Assembly: GCA_004297775.1 (NCBI GenBank)
Contig: SCUE01000037.1
Span: forward strand, 152,181-216,180
Reading direction: 5' to 3'
Source of the DNA: Chloroflexota bacterium
Lineage (GTDB): Bacteria; Chloroflexota; UBA6077; FW602-bin22
Length of the DNA stretch: 64,000 nt
Shown one piece after another: positions 10,468 to 19,929 of the stretch; positions within the stretch are counted from its first letter, which is position 1, and each line of letters starts with the position of its first letter. A program made the translations under genes and the position numbers. The notes beneath the pieces were generated by a model, which ran no database searches, was not told the origin of the DNA, and saw nothing but the letters and a program-made list of their open reading frames with translations.

Positions 10468-10502
10468 GCACGATCGGCCGCGGTCGGAGCGGCCGATCGT
10501 GC
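10468..10502. terminator. Strong hairpin just after sodA
   Basis: Two perfectly complementary 14-base arms (GCACGATCGGCCGC) enclose a 7-base loop, eight bases past the sodA stop. There is no U-tract, so it may be a Rho-aided terminator, a 3'-end stabiliser or an attenuator before the glycosyltransferase gene. Confidence 0.5.
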
Positions 10503-10509
10503 GATGGCG

Positions 10510-11118
<609 letters not shown>

Positions 11119-11146
11119 CGTTTCCCCCCCGATTGCGACTGCGCCA

Positions 11147-11152
11147 AGTATA
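11147..11152 (-). promoter_or_regulatory. Possible -10 element of sodA
   Basis: TATACT read on the minus strand, 28 bases before the sodA ATG and preceded by GGG. No convincing -35 hexamer stands 16-18 bases further upstream. Confidence 0.3.
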
Positions 11153-11186
11153 CCCGTTTCTAACGAGGCCCTACTCTGGCCAGACG

Positions 11187-11192
11187 TAGAAT
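11187..11192 (+). promoter_or_regulatory. Candidate leaderless -10 element of rsmH
   Basis: TAGAAT in the context CGTAGAAT ends five bases before the GTG start of rsmH, so transcription would begin at or next to the start codon. The same arrangement recurs before other genes in the window. Confidence 0.5.
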
Positions 11193-11197
11193 CGGCT

Positions 11198-12154
11198 GTG
11201 TCGCGAGAGTGGACCGACGCGCACGTTTCGGTCTTGCTGGAGGAGTCCGTTGCCATCCTCGCGCCGACGTCGGGCGGTACTTACATCGACTGCACCGCCG
11301 GTGCCGGTGGGCACGCGAGCGCGATTCTTGCCGCAAGCGCACCCGACGGGCGGCTTCTCGCGATCGATCAGGATCCATCAATGCTCGCAATCGCCCGAGA
11401 GCGGCTCACGCCATACGGCGATCGCGGGCGCTGCGTGCTCGGCTCCTTCGGCGAAGTTGCCGAGATTGCCCACGATCGCGGGATTGCCCAGGCCAATGGG
11501 ATTATGTTCGACCTGGGTGTGGCGTCACCTCACCTGGACGATCCCGATCGCGGCTTCAGCTTCCAGCGCGATGGACCGCTCGACATGCGGATGGCGCACG
11601 ATGGGCGACCGAGCGCGGCCGACCTCGTGCGCGAGATGACGTTCGATGAGCTTGCCCGCGTCTTCCGCGATTACGGTGAGGAGCCGGCTGCGCGTCGAAT
11701 CGCGCGGACAATCGTGGCAGACCGTGTTCGGCGACCAATCACTCGCACGGTCGAGTTGGCCGACCTTGTCGCGCGGCTTGGCGCGCGCGGCGGGCGCGTC
11801 CACCCCGCGACTCGTGTGTTTCAAGCGCTACGCATCGCCGTCAACGACGAGCTTGGCCAACTCGAACGCGGATTGGCGCAGGCACACGAGATCCTCGCGC
11901 CGGGCGGAGTCGTGGCGGTGATCGCGTTCCATTCGCTGGAAGATCGCATCGTCAAACAATTTCTGGCCGAGCGAGCGCGGGACTGTGTCTGCCCGCCGCG
12001 CATACCGGTCTGCGTCTGTGATCACCGGGCGACAATCCAGATCCTCATCCCCGGTGGACTCGTTCCCAATGAACGCGAGATCGCGGCGAATCCGCGCGCC
12101 CGCAGCGCTCGTTTACGCGCCGGGCGTCGCGTCGGCGCGCTCAGCGTTCGATGA
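11198..12154 (+). CDS. rsmH: 16S rRNA (cytosine1402-N4)-methyltransferase RsmH (MraW)
   Basis: This SAM-dependent enzyme methylates C1402 in the decoding centre of 16S rRNA and is the usual first gene of division/cell-wall clusters. The product has about 318 residues. It carries the SAM-binding motif [10 protein letters not shown], the family patch [25 protein letters not shown], the helical insertion, and [12 protein letters not shown] near the C-terminus. The frame is open upstream over the sodA leader, but the GTG at 11198 (followed by [15 protein letters not shown]) gives the normal N-terminus and sits five bases after TAGAAT. Its stop overlaps the ATG of murF by four bases. Confidence 0.95.
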   Translation: MSREWTDAHVSVLLEESVAILAPTSGGTYIDCTAGAGGHASAILAASAPDGRLLAIDQDPSMLAIARERLTPYGDRGRCVLGSFGEVAEIAHDRGIAQANGIMFDLGVASPHLDDPDRGFSFQRDGPLDMRMAHDGRPSAADLVREMTFDELARVFRDYGEEPAARRIARTIVADRVRRPITRTVELADLVARLGARGGRVHPATRVFQALRIAVNDELGQLERGLAQAHEILAPGGVVAVIAFHSLEDRIVKQFLAERARDCVCPPRIPVCVCDHRATIQILIPGGLVPNEREIAANPRARSARLRAGRRVGALSVR

Positions 12155-13527
12155 ATCTGCCCCTCGATGTCGCGCTTCGTGGCGTTGACATCACACGGCT
12201 ACCGTACCCGCCTGACCCAGGAATCGTCTTCACGTCGATCGCAAATGACTCGCGCAACGCGCAACCTGGTGCGCTCTTTATCGCGATCGAGGCGGAGCGG
12301 GACGGGCACGATTTCATCCCGGATGCGCGGCGCAACGGCGCGATCGGCGTCGTCGCGCGCCGCGTCATCGACCTCGGCCCGTGGCTACCGGCATCGGAGC
12401 GTGGCTCTTTCGCCTACATCGTCGTCGATGACCCGATCGACCACCTGCAGGGTCTGGCAGCCGACCATCGGGCAGCGATCGATATCGGTGTCGTCGGTGT
12501 CGTCGGCTCGGTCGGCAAGACGACCGCCAAGGATGTCGCCGCGGCGGTCTTGCGGCGGCGCTTGAACGTCCTATCGAGCCCGGGTAATTTCAACAACGAG
12601 ATCGGACTGCCGATCGCCCTCCTCGAATTGACCGACCAACACGAACGCGCGATCCTCGAAATGGGCGCCTACCATCAGGGCGAGATTGCGGCGCTCTGCG
12701 AGATCGCTCGGCCAACCGCGGCCATCGTCACGACGATCGGTCCAACTCACCTCGAAAGCTTTGGATCGATTGAGGCAATCGAGCACGCCAAGGGCGAAAT
12801 CGTGGCCTATCTTCCCGAGACCGGTCTCGCGATCCTGAACGGCGATGATCCGCGCGTCCGCCGTTTGGCCAGCCGGGCACGCTGCCCGATTGTCTGGTAC
12901 GGCACGGGCGACCAGAATATCATTCGGGCGCGCGACATCCGCATGCGAGGTCTCGATGGCGTCGCGTTTGTCATCCAGCATCCGGACGGTGAGTTTCGCG
13001 TCGAGACTCCTCTGATCGGACGCCACGCGGTTTATCCGTGCTTGTCGGCGGCTGCGCTCGCGTTCGCGGATGACTTTTCCGAAGCAGACGTCGCGGCGGG
13101 AATCGCGTCGATCGGGTCGACCTCGAGGCTGGTGCCGCGGCCGGGCCGCAACGGTTCGACCGTGCTGGATGACGCGTACAACGCGGCGCCGCTGTCGGTC
13201 GCGGCCGCGCTCGACGTGCTGGCGGACCATGGCGGTCGCCGGGTGGCGATTCTCGGTGACATGCTCGAACTGGGCATCGCCGAAGAGGATGCCCATCGTG
13301 GGGCCGGCCGACGCGCCGCCGCGACCGCCGACGTGCTCTGGGCGGTTGGCCGACGCGCGCGGGCAATCGGTCAGGAAGCAGAGCTGTCCGGCCTGCGGAA
13401 CGTCTATTACGCGGATGATGAGGCCGACATCGCTTTCGCGCCCGAGCGGGGAGATCTCATCCTCGTCAAAGGGTCGCGCGGCATGCATCTCGAGCGGGTC
13501 GTCGAGCGCCTGGTCGAGGCGTCATAG
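12151..13527 (+). CDS. murF: UDP-MurNAc-tripeptide--D-Ala-D-Ala ligase MurF
   Basis: MurF adds D-Ala-D-Ala to the UDP-MurNAc-tripeptide in the cytosol, the last cytoplasmic step of peptidoglycan precursor assembly. At 458 residues it is of normal length. The N-terminal substrate domain has FTSIANDSRNAQPGALF, the central ATPase has the P-loop GVVGSVGKTTAKD, and FNNEIGLPIALL plus the C-terminal DDAYNAAPLSVAAAL patch are typical of MurF rather than other Mur ligases. The start overlaps rsmH (ATGA) and the stop shares one base with the GTG of mraY. No murE is found beside it, although murE and murF are commonly adjacent. Confidence 0.95.
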   Translation: MNLPLDVALRGVDITRLPYPPDPGIVFTSIANDSRNAQPGALFIAIEAERDGHDFIPDARRNGAIGVVARRVIDLGPWLPASERGSFAYIVVDDPIDHLQGLAADHRAAIDIGVVGVVGSVGKTTAKDVAAAVLRRRLNVLSSPGNFNNEIGLPIALLELTDQHERAILEMGAYHQGEIAALCEIARPTAAIVTTIGPTHLESFGSIEAIEHAKGEIVAYLPETGLAILNGDDPRVRRLASRARCPIVWYGTGDQNIIRARDIRMRGLDGVAFVIQHPDGEFRVETPLIGRHAVYPCLSAAALAFADDFSEADVAAGIASIGSTSRLVPRPGRNGSTVLDDAYNAAPLSVAAALDVLADHGGRRVAILGDMLELGIAEEDAHRGAGRRAAATADVLWAVGRRARAIGQEAELSGLRNVYYADDEADIAFAPERGDLILVKGSRGMHLERVVERLVEAS

Positions 13528-14480
13528 TGACGATCAGCCTGTTGGCGCTCCCAATTGCCTTTCTGATCGCGTTGGCGTGGGGTCCATGGCTGATCGAACG
13601 CCTGCGTGACCTGCGGTTCGGTAAGCGGATCCGCGTCGAAGGCCAGGAACACCATATGGCCAAGCAGGGCACACCAACAATGGGAGGGTGGCTCTTCATC
13701 GTCACGAGCGGTGGCGTCATCGCGGCAACGACGCCGTGGGCGACCGTCGCGCTACCGATCGGAGCGAGCATGCTTCTCTTCGGAGCGTTTGGGGCACTCG
13801 ACGATTACGCGAACATCAAGAACCGAGAAGGCGTTGGATTTCAGATTCGGGCGCAGCTCCTCTGGCAGGTGCTGCTGGCGGCCGCGATCGGCGCCGCGAT
13901 CTACTTCGTGGCTGGCGTCGATTCAACGAGGATTCCAGGCATCGGATCGATTGCACTCGGCGCCTGGATGATTCCATTCGCGGCATTGGTCATTTACGCC
14001 ACCGCCTCTGGCGCGAACATCATCGACGGCCTCGATGGTCTGGCCGGTGGGACGATCGCGATTGCCCTGGTCGTGTTTGCCATCGTCGCGGCGCGAGCCG
14101 GACAATGGAATCTGGCGACCGCGATTCTGGCGATCGTCGGCGCGATCCTGGGCTTCCTGTGGTTCAACGTCCATCCGGCCCGCCTCTTCATGGGTGGGGC
14201 GGGGTCGCTGGCGATCGGCGCTGCGCTTGGCACCGTTGCACTTCTGACTGAACAGCCATTCATACTACCGATCGTTGGAGGGCTGTTCGTTCTCGTCTTG
14301 CTATCGGTCATCCTGCAGGTCGGCTACTTCAGGCTGACCGGCGGCAAGCGGCTGTTCAAGCGGGCGCCGTTCCACCATCACCTCGAATTGAGCGGCTGGC
14401 CGGAGGTTCAGATCGTGTTCCGATCGTGGGTGGCCGCGGCGGTGCTCGGGGCCATCGGATTGGCGGTTAGCTCGATATGA
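13527..14480 (+). CDS. mraY: Phospho-MurNAc-pentapeptide transferase MraY
   Basis: This integral membrane enzyme couples the UDP-MurNAc-pentapeptide to undecaprenyl phosphate to make lipid I. The 317-residue protein has about ten hydrophobic segments and the key motifs: GALDDYANIKN with the aspartate pair, NIIDGLDGLAGG, and the histidine cluster FHHHLE near the end. The N-terminal substrate motif HMAKQGTPTMGG is also present. The start is GTG at 13527, sharing a base with the TAG of murF, and its TGA overlaps the ATG of murD. Confidence 0.95.
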   Translation: MTISLLALPIAFLIALAWGPWLIERLRDLRFGKRIRVEGQEHHMAKQGTPTMGGWLFIVTSGGVIAATTPWATVALPIGASMLLFGAFGALDDYANIKNREGVGFQIRAQLLWQVLLAAAIGAAIYFVAGVDSTRIPGIGSIALGAWMIPFAALVIYATASGANIIDGLDGLAGGTIAIALVVFAIVAARAGQWNLATAILAIVGAILGFLWFNVHPARLFMGGAGSLAIGAALGTVALLTEQPFILPIVGGLFVLVLLSVILQVGYFRLTGGKRLFKRAPFHHHLELSGWPEVQIVFRSWVAAAVLGAIGLAVSSI

Positions 14481-15850
14481 CAGCCCGCTGGAGCGGCGCC
14501 CGCGTCCTCCTGCTCGGCCTTGCCCGCACGAGCGTGGCGCTTGGCACGCACCTCGCGCGCCAGGGCGCGCGCGTCACGGTCGTCGACGACGCGTCAGGCC
14601 CGGCGCAACGCGCCGCTGCCACGGCTGTCGAAGCGATTCCGGCACGCGCATTACTCGGCAATACGAGTGAATCGTTGCTGGATGACGCGGACATCCTCTT
14701 CGTCACGCCGGGGATCGCGCGATCGCACCCCCTGGTCGCGGCGGCGAAACAGCGTGGACTGCCGGTCTCATCCGAGATCGAGCTGGTCTTCTCCGAGTGC
14801 CCGCTCCCGATCACCGGCGTCACCGGGTCGGCCGGCAAGACTACGACCACGACGCTGGTCGAACGGATCCTCGCGGCGGCCAGTCTTCCTCGTCTGGTCG
14901 GGGGAAACATCGGCCGGCCGATCGTCGGGCAGATCTCGTCGATTACTCCCGACGCCCGCGTCATTCTCGAACTGTCGAGCTTTCAACTGGAACATCTCCG
15001 TCGGTCCGCCGCGATTGGCGTGATCTTGAACGTCATGCCGAACCACCTCGATCGCCATCCGACGCTCGACGATTACCGTGCCGCGAAGGGGCGGCTGATC
15101 GAGTTTCAGAGTGAGGACGATCTCGCGATCCTGAACGCCGACGATCCGGCATCACAGGCACTGGCGCGGACGGGAGATGGCCGAAGGCTCTGGTTCTCGA
15201 CCGAGCGGACGCTGAACCGAGGCGCCTGGCTCGATCGCGACGCCCTCCGGATTGCGACAGATGAGGCCGAGGGCGTGCTGTGTTGCGTTGGCGATCTCCG
15301 CGTGCCGGGCATGCACAATGCGCAGAACGCACTCGCGGCGGCGCTGATCGCGCTATCCGTGGGCGCGCCGATCGACGCCATACGCGCGACGCTCCTCGCG
15401 TTCGAGGGAATCGAGCATCGGATCGAATTCGTCCGGGAGATCGACGGTGTGCGCTGGTTCAACGACTCGAAGGCGACCGCGCCGGCCGAGACAATCGCGG
15501 CCCTGCGGGCTTTTGCGGACCCCGTCATCATCCTGGCCGGTGGGCGGAGCAAGCGGGTCGCGCTCGACGACTTGGCGCGGGAAATGGTCGCCCGTGGGCG
15601 CGTCATCATCCTCTTCGGTGAGATGCGTCACGAAATCGCCGAGGCGCTGGACGGCTGTTCGCGGCCGATCCACAGTGTCGCGTCGTTGCGAGACGCCGTG
15701 GCGCTGGCAAACGCACTGGCAATCCCCGGCGACACCGTGCTGCTTTCGCCAAGCGGATCGAGTTTCGACGAGTTCCAGAACTTCGAGGAGCGCGGACACT
15801 TCTTCAAGGAACTCGTCGGCGCCCTTCGATCCGTCGCTGTGCCGGCGTGA
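14477..15850 (+). CDS. murD: UDP-MurNAc-L-alanine--D-glutamate ligase MurD
   Basis: MurD adds D-glutamate to UDP-MurNAc-L-Ala. The 457-residue protein has a Rossmann-like N-terminal domain (VLLLGLARTSVALGTHLA), the Mur ligase P-loop GVTGSAGKTTTTTL, the ELSSFQLEHL motif that is characteristic of MurD, NHLDRH, and the C-terminal ligase domain with WFNDSKATAPAETIAAL. Four-base overlaps join it to mraY before and murG after. The usual ftsW gene between murD and murG is absent. Confidence 0.95.
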   Translation: MTARWSGARVLLLGLARTSVALGTHLARQGARVTVVDDASGPAQRAAATAVEAIPARALLGNTSESLLDDADILFVTPGIARSHPLVAAAKQRGLPVSSEIELVFSECPLPITGVTGSAGKTTTTTLVERILAAASLPRLVGGNIGRPIVGQISSITPDARVILELSSFQLEHLRRSAAIGVILNVMPNHLDRHPTLDDYRAAKGRLIEFQSEDDLAILNADDPASQALARTGDGRRLWFSTERTLNRGAWLDRDALRIATDEAEGVLCCVGDLRVPGMHNAQNALAAALIALSVGAPIDAIRATLLAFEGIEHRIEFVREIDGVRWFNDSKATAPAETIAALRAFADPVIILAGGRSKRVALDDLAREMVARGRVIILFGEMRHEIAEALDGCSRPIHSVASLRDAVALANALAIPGDTVLLSPSGSSFDEFQNFEERGHFFKELVGALRSVAVPA

Positions 15851-16983
15851 TCGCAGCCACTATGGCGCCAGCGCTGCGACGTCTCGCATTGGCCGGCGGC
15901 GGCACGGCCGGTCACGTCTATCCCGCCGCGAGCATCGCGAAAGGCGCGGCCGATCACCTGATCTGGCTCGGCCGAGATGTCGGGATGGAGCGCGAACTTG
16001 CGGCCGCGCTTGGCATCGAGTTCGCCCCGATCGCAGCCGGCGCAGTCCTGGGACGAGGGCCGGTCGACTTGCTCCGCTCGGCACTCCTGAATGCCCGCGG
16101 CATCATCCAGGCGCGTTCGATCCTGCGTCGGGTTAGGCCAAACGCGCTGCTCGCGACCGGTGGCTACGTCTCGTTCCCGGCCGTGATCGCGGCCTGGTCG
16201 CTTCGCATTCCGACGGTGATCTATCTGCCGGACGTCAAGCCAGGCCTCGCCGTTCGCGTGCTGTCGCGTTTCGCGACCCGAATGGCCTGTACCACCGCGG
16301 AATCACGCCGATTTCTGCCCGCGGATCGAGTCGTGGTCACGGGCTATCCCATTCGCGGGGATCTGCGTGACTGGGCCGACCGGCCGAATCGGCGCACCGA
16401 CGCCCGGGCTGAACTGGGCATTGGTGATGAGCCCGTCGTTGTCGTCATGGGCGGCAGCCTGGGCGCGCAAGCCGTCAACGAGGCGATCTGGGCCAATCTC
16501 GACACGCTGATCGCGTCGGCCCGCGTGATCCACATCACGGGCGCCCGTGGCGCCGAGCGCGCTGAAATCATCGCGCAGGGACTCGCCGATCGGGATCGCG
16601 GACGCTACCAGTGGCACGCCTTCGTGACGGACCAACTGGGACCGATCCTGGCGGCCGCCGACCTCTTCGTCGGCCGGGCCGGCGCCTCGATTCTGGGAGA
16701 ACTGCCGCCGTTCGGACTGCCTGGACTCGTCATTCCTGGATCCTTCGCGGCTGGCCACCAGAACGCGAACGCCGAGTACTTCGCGCGAGCCGGCGCCGGC
16801 TGGACGTTCACGGGAGCCCTTCCGGAGCGCGGGCGCGAATTGACGGAGCGCGTGCTCGCGGTCGTCGGCGATCGCAAGGCCCTGGCGGCCGCTGGCGACG
16901 CCGCGCGCGCGCTCGATCTACCGGAGGCGGCGGCGCGGATTCGGACCCTGCTCTCGGACATCAGCCGAGGCAGGACAACGTGA
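15847..16983 (+). CDS. murG: Undecaprenyl-PP-MurNAc-pentapeptide GlcNAc transferase MurG
   Basis: MurG converts lipid I to lipid II at the cytoplasmic face of the membrane. The 378-residue GT28 enzyme has the N-terminal glycine-rich motif ALAGGGTAGHVYPA, the second glycine-rich patch VVMGGSLGAQAVNEAI, and the donor-binding DLFVGRAGASILGEL segment, in which this family normally reads SRAGA. The start GTG at 15847 overlaps the murD stop; an ATG seven codons later is an alternative. The stop overlaps the following small membrane protein gene. Confidence 0.93.
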   Translation: MIAATMAPALRRLALAGGGTAGHVYPAASIAKGAADHLIWLGRDVGMERELAAALGIEFAPIAAGAVLGRGPVDLLRSALLNARGIIQARSILRRVRPNALLATGGYVSFPAVIAAWSLRIPTVIYLPDVKPGLAVRVLSRFATRMACTTAESRRFLPADRVVVTGYPIRGDLRDWADRPNRRTDARAELGIGDEPVVVVMGGSLGAQAVNEAIWANLDTLIASARVIHITGARGAERAEIIAQGLADRDRGRYQWHAFVTDQLGPILAAADLFVGRAGASILGELPPFGLPGLVIPGSFAAGHQNANAEYFARAGAGWTFTGALPERGRELTERVLAVVGDRKALAAAGDAARALDLPEAAARIRTLLSDISRGRTT

Positions 16984-17606
16984 GCCTCTTGAGCCAGATT
17001 CCCCTGCCCGGCGCGGGCGCGATTCCCGCCTACTGGCCAGTCATCCTGACCGTCGCTGTGGCGGCCGTCGTCGGCGGGCGGCGAGGCTGGGTGCGGGAAC
17101 TGACCAGCCTGGGCGCCATTCTCATCGCGTGGCTGGTGGTCGGAGCGTTTGGCTTCACGGTCATCGAGTTCACGAACAAGGTCTCACTCATCGCGCGGTT
17201 CACGAACGGCGGAGGCTTTGAACTCGACGAGCCGGGACCGTATATGCGCACGTTACGCACCAGTCCGACGATCGATCCGTGGGCTCCGGACGTGTTCCTG
17301 CTGATCGTGTTCGTGGCTGGAGTGATCGGCGCCTACGTACTCGGCAGCCGCCTGGCCGCCGACCGAGAAAGTGCCCTCGACTCGGTTTTCGGCGTCTTCG
17401 CCGGCGGATTGAACGGATTCCTGGTCGCGTATGTGGCGAGCGGATTCATCGGCACGGCGCGCACCGGCGAGGCCGATCTCAGCGAATACATCGCGATCGT
17501 CGCGGTTGTCGCGGTCGTCGCGGTTGTGCTGGTCGCGGTCGCGGCAACGTTGCGTGGCGCGACCCTACGCTCGGGGCGAGCCGGTCGGCCAGGCGGCGAC
17601 GGATGA
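16980..17606 (+). CDS. CvpA-like polytopic membrane protein inside the mur cluster
   Basis: A 208-residue protein with about five hydrophobic segments. The short N-terminus leads into a helix (WPVILTVAVAAVVGGRRGWVREL) whose following RRGWVRE patch matches the CvpA/colicin V production family. An extracytoplasmic loop of about 50 residues follows, then three more helices. GTG at 16980 overlaps the murG stop and its own stop overlaps the ATG of murC, so it is translated as part of the wall operon. Function is unknown. Its placement suggests a role in envelope assembly or septation, perhaps as a scaffold, but this is inference from context only. Confidence 0.7.
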   Translation: MSLLSQIPLPGAGAIPAYWPVILTVAVAAVVGGRRGWVRELTSLGAILIAWLVVGAFGFTVIEFTNKVSLIARFTNGGGFELDEPGPYMRTLRTSPTIDPWAPDVFLLIVFVAGVIGAYVLGSRLAADRESALDSVFGVFAGGLNGFLVAYVASGFIGTARTGEADLSEYIAIVAVVAVVAVVLVAVAATLRGATLRSGRAGRPGGDG

Positions 17607-18997
17607 TCGAAGACGATCGTCTAGCGCTCGATCATCTCTTCGCTCGCGTCGGCGCGCGCGCGCACATCGTCGGCATCGCGGGCGCGGGGACCGCGCCGCT
17701 CGCGATCCTGTTGGCCGATCAAGGCTGGAGAGTGTCCGGCTGCGATCGCACTCGAACCGCGACGACGGAGATCTTGGAAGCGCGCGGAATCCTGGTATCG
17801 GGCGGCCATGATGCCGCGCACGTCGACGGTGTCGACATCGTGATCGCGACATCGGCCGCGCGCGACGACGTTCCCGACGTCTCAGCGGCACGCGCCCGAT
17901 CGATTCCGGTCGTCAAACGGGCCGCCGCCCTCGGAGCGCTGACGCGACGGAAGCGAACGATCTGTGTCGCTGGGACTGCCGGCAAGACGACGACGACGGC
18001 TATGGTCGCGGCAGCCATGATCGGCGCCGGACTCGATCCGTCGGCGATGATCGGCTCGGACGTACCGGGGATGACACTCGGTGCGCGCGCCGGCGCGTCG
18101 GAATGGTTCGTCGTCGAGGCCGACGAGTTTGATCGGTCCTTCCTCCAACTCACGCCCGACATCGCCATCGTCACGAACGTCGAGGCGGACCATCTCGACT
18201 ATTACGGCTCGCTGGACGAGATCGAGGCCGCGTTCCGCGCCTTCCTATGCCTTGTGCCGGCAAGCCGCGTGATTGCCTGCGCCGATGACGCCGGCGCCCG
18301 CCGGGTGGCGCCGGAGGGCGCGACGCTCTACGGCACGTCCGACGAATCCGACTGGCGCGTACGCTCGATCGACCTGACCGACGATGGCGGATCCTCGACG
18401 CGCCTCACCGTGGCGGGACGTGATCTCCAGCTTCGCCTGCGAATGCCAGGCCGCCACAATGCGATGAACGGTGTTGCCGCCCTGGCCGCCGCGGTGACGG
18501 CCGGAGCCGATCCCTCCGCGGCGAGCGACGCTCTGGCAGAGTTCGCGGGCGCGAGGCGTCGATTCGAGTTGATCGGCCGCGCGCGAGGCGTCTCGGTGTA
18601 CGACGACTACGCGCACCATCCGACCAAGGTTCGCGCGTGTCTCGCGGCCGCCCGTCAGGTCGCGCGGGGACGCGTCTTCTGCCTCTTCCAACCGCACACG
18701 TATCATCGGACCGCGTCGCTGTTCGACGACTTCGCGAAGAGCTTTTCCGGCGCCGATCGCGCCCTTCTCTTGGACATCTATTCGCCGGTCGGTCGGGAGA
18801 CACCGATCGTCGGCGTCGATTCGGCAAGACTTGCCGACGCGGCGCGACAGTCGGGTGTCGCGTACTGCGATTCACCCGCGCACGCGATCGCGATCCTGGC
18901 ATCGGAGTGCCGTGATGGCGACGTCGTCGTCACGATGGGCGCCGGCGACGTGACGCTCCTGGCGCCGGCGATCGTCGATGCTCTGGCGGCCGCGTGA
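17603..18997 (+). CDS. murC: UDP-N-acetylmuramate--L-alanine ligase MurC
   Basis: MurC adds the first amino acid, L-alanine, to UDP-MurNAc. The 464-residue product has the N-terminal Rossmann motif IVGIAGAGTAPLA, the P-loop CVAGTAGKTTTTA, VVEADEFDRSFLQL, NVEADHLDYY, and the C-terminal DDYAHHPTKV and FQPHTYHRT motifs that are specific for MurC. The N-terminal motif reads GIAGAGT where most MurC proteins have GIGGxGM. The start ATG at 17603 overlaps the preceding stop; its own TGA overlaps the GTG of murB. Confidence 0.94.
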   Translation: MIEDDRLALDHLFARVGARAHIVGIAGAGTAPLAILLADQGWRVSGCDRTRTATTEILEARGILVSGGHDAAHVDGVDIVIATSAARDDVPDVSAARARSIPVVKRAAALGALTRRKRTICVAGTAGKTTTTAMVAAAMIGAGLDPSAMIGSDVPGMTLGARAGASEWFVVEADEFDRSFLQLTPDIAIVTNVEADHLDYYGSLDEIEAAFRAFLCLVPASRVIACADDAGARRVAPEGATLYGTSDESDWRVRSIDLTDDGGSSTRLTVAGRDLQLRLRMPGRHNAMNGVAALAAAVTAGADPSAASDALAEFAGARRRFELIGRARGVSVYDDYAHHPTKVRACLAAARQVARGRVFCLFQPHTYHRTASLFDDFAKSFSGADRALLLDIYSPVGRETPIVGVDSARLADAARQSGVAYCDSPAHAIAILASECRDGDVVVTMGAGDVTLLAPAIVDALAAA

Positions 18998-19929
18998 TCG
19001 CGCCAATGTCGGTGTCCGAGCGGCTGGCCGCCGTCGTCACCGAGCGCCTCCGTTTCGAGGAACCTCTCGCGCGGTACACGACGATGCGTATCGGCGGTCC
19101 CGCGGAGTTTCTGGCGCTCGCGAACTCGACGGCCGAGGTCGTTGCGTTGGTCGCGACCGCGCGCTCGGCCGGTATTCCGTGGCGCGTCATCGGTCGCGGA
19201 TCGAACCTGCTCGTGTCCGATCGAGGCGTGCGCGGACTGGTGATTCGCAACGCGTCGGCCGACCTCGACTTTGCGGACATGGGCGGCGGACGCTGGCACG
19301 TGCGGGCTGATGCGGGAGCATCGCTCGCGCGAGTCGCTGGCGAGTGCGCCCGGCGCGGATTGGTTGGATTTGCGTTCGCCGTGGCTATCCCCGGCACGAT
19401 TGGCGGCGCGGTCGCGCAGAACGCCGGGGCGCACCACCGAGAAATGGTCGACGTACTCGTCGACGTCCTGTGCCTGGATCCGCGCGGCGATGTCGCGCCG
19501 CTACCGGTCAACGTGCTCGAACTCGGCTACCGAACCAGCCGATTCAAGCGTCACCCGCGCGAAGAGACGGTCCTCACTGCCACAATCGCGGTGACACTCG
19601 CCGATCTCCCGGCGGCCGAGCGGGAGATCGAGGAGATACGCGCCTGGCGGGCCGAACACCAGCCGGCCGAACCGAGCGCCGGCTCGATCTTCGCGAATCC
19701 GCCTGGCGACTACGCGGGTCGCCTGATCGACGCGGCCGGACTCAAGGGCCACGCGATCGGCGGTGCACAGGTATCGACGCGCCACGCAAACTTCGTCGTC
19801 AACCTGGGCGCGGCGACGGCGGCGGACGTGAAGGCGTTGATTGACCTCGCGCAAAGCGAAGTTCAGAAACGATTCGGCATTTCTCTGGAACGCGAGGTCG
19901 AACTTTTTGGTGAATGGGAGCCGGCGTGA
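18994..19929 (+). CDS. murB: UDP-N-acetylenolpyruvoylglucosamine reductase MurB
   Basis: This FAD enzyme reduces enolpyruvyl-UDP-GlcNAc to UDP-MurNAc with NADPH. The 311-residue protein shows the FAD-binding start (YTTMRIGGPAEFL), the WRVIGRGSNLLVSD loop, the IPGTIGGAVAQNAGA motif, the catalytic-serine region AGSIFANPPGD, and a typical ending EREVELFGEW. GTG at 18994 overlaps the murC stop; an ATG five codons later is an alternative. The stop overlaps the GTG of ddl. Confidence 0.94.
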   Translation: MIAPMSVSERLAAVVTERLRFEEPLARYTTMRIGGPAEFLALANSTAEVVALVATARSAGIPWRVIGRGSNLLVSDRGVRGLVIRNASADLDFADMGGGRWHVRADAGASLARVAGECARRGLVGFAFAVAIPGTIGGAVAQNAGAHHREMVDVLVDVLCLDPRGDVAPLPVNVLELGYRTSRFKRHPREETVLTATIAVTLADLPAAEREIEEIRAWRAEHQPAEPSAGSIFANPPGDYAGRLIDAAGLKGHAIGGAQVSTRHANFVVNLGAATAADVKALIDLAQSEVQKRFGISLEREVELFGEWEPA

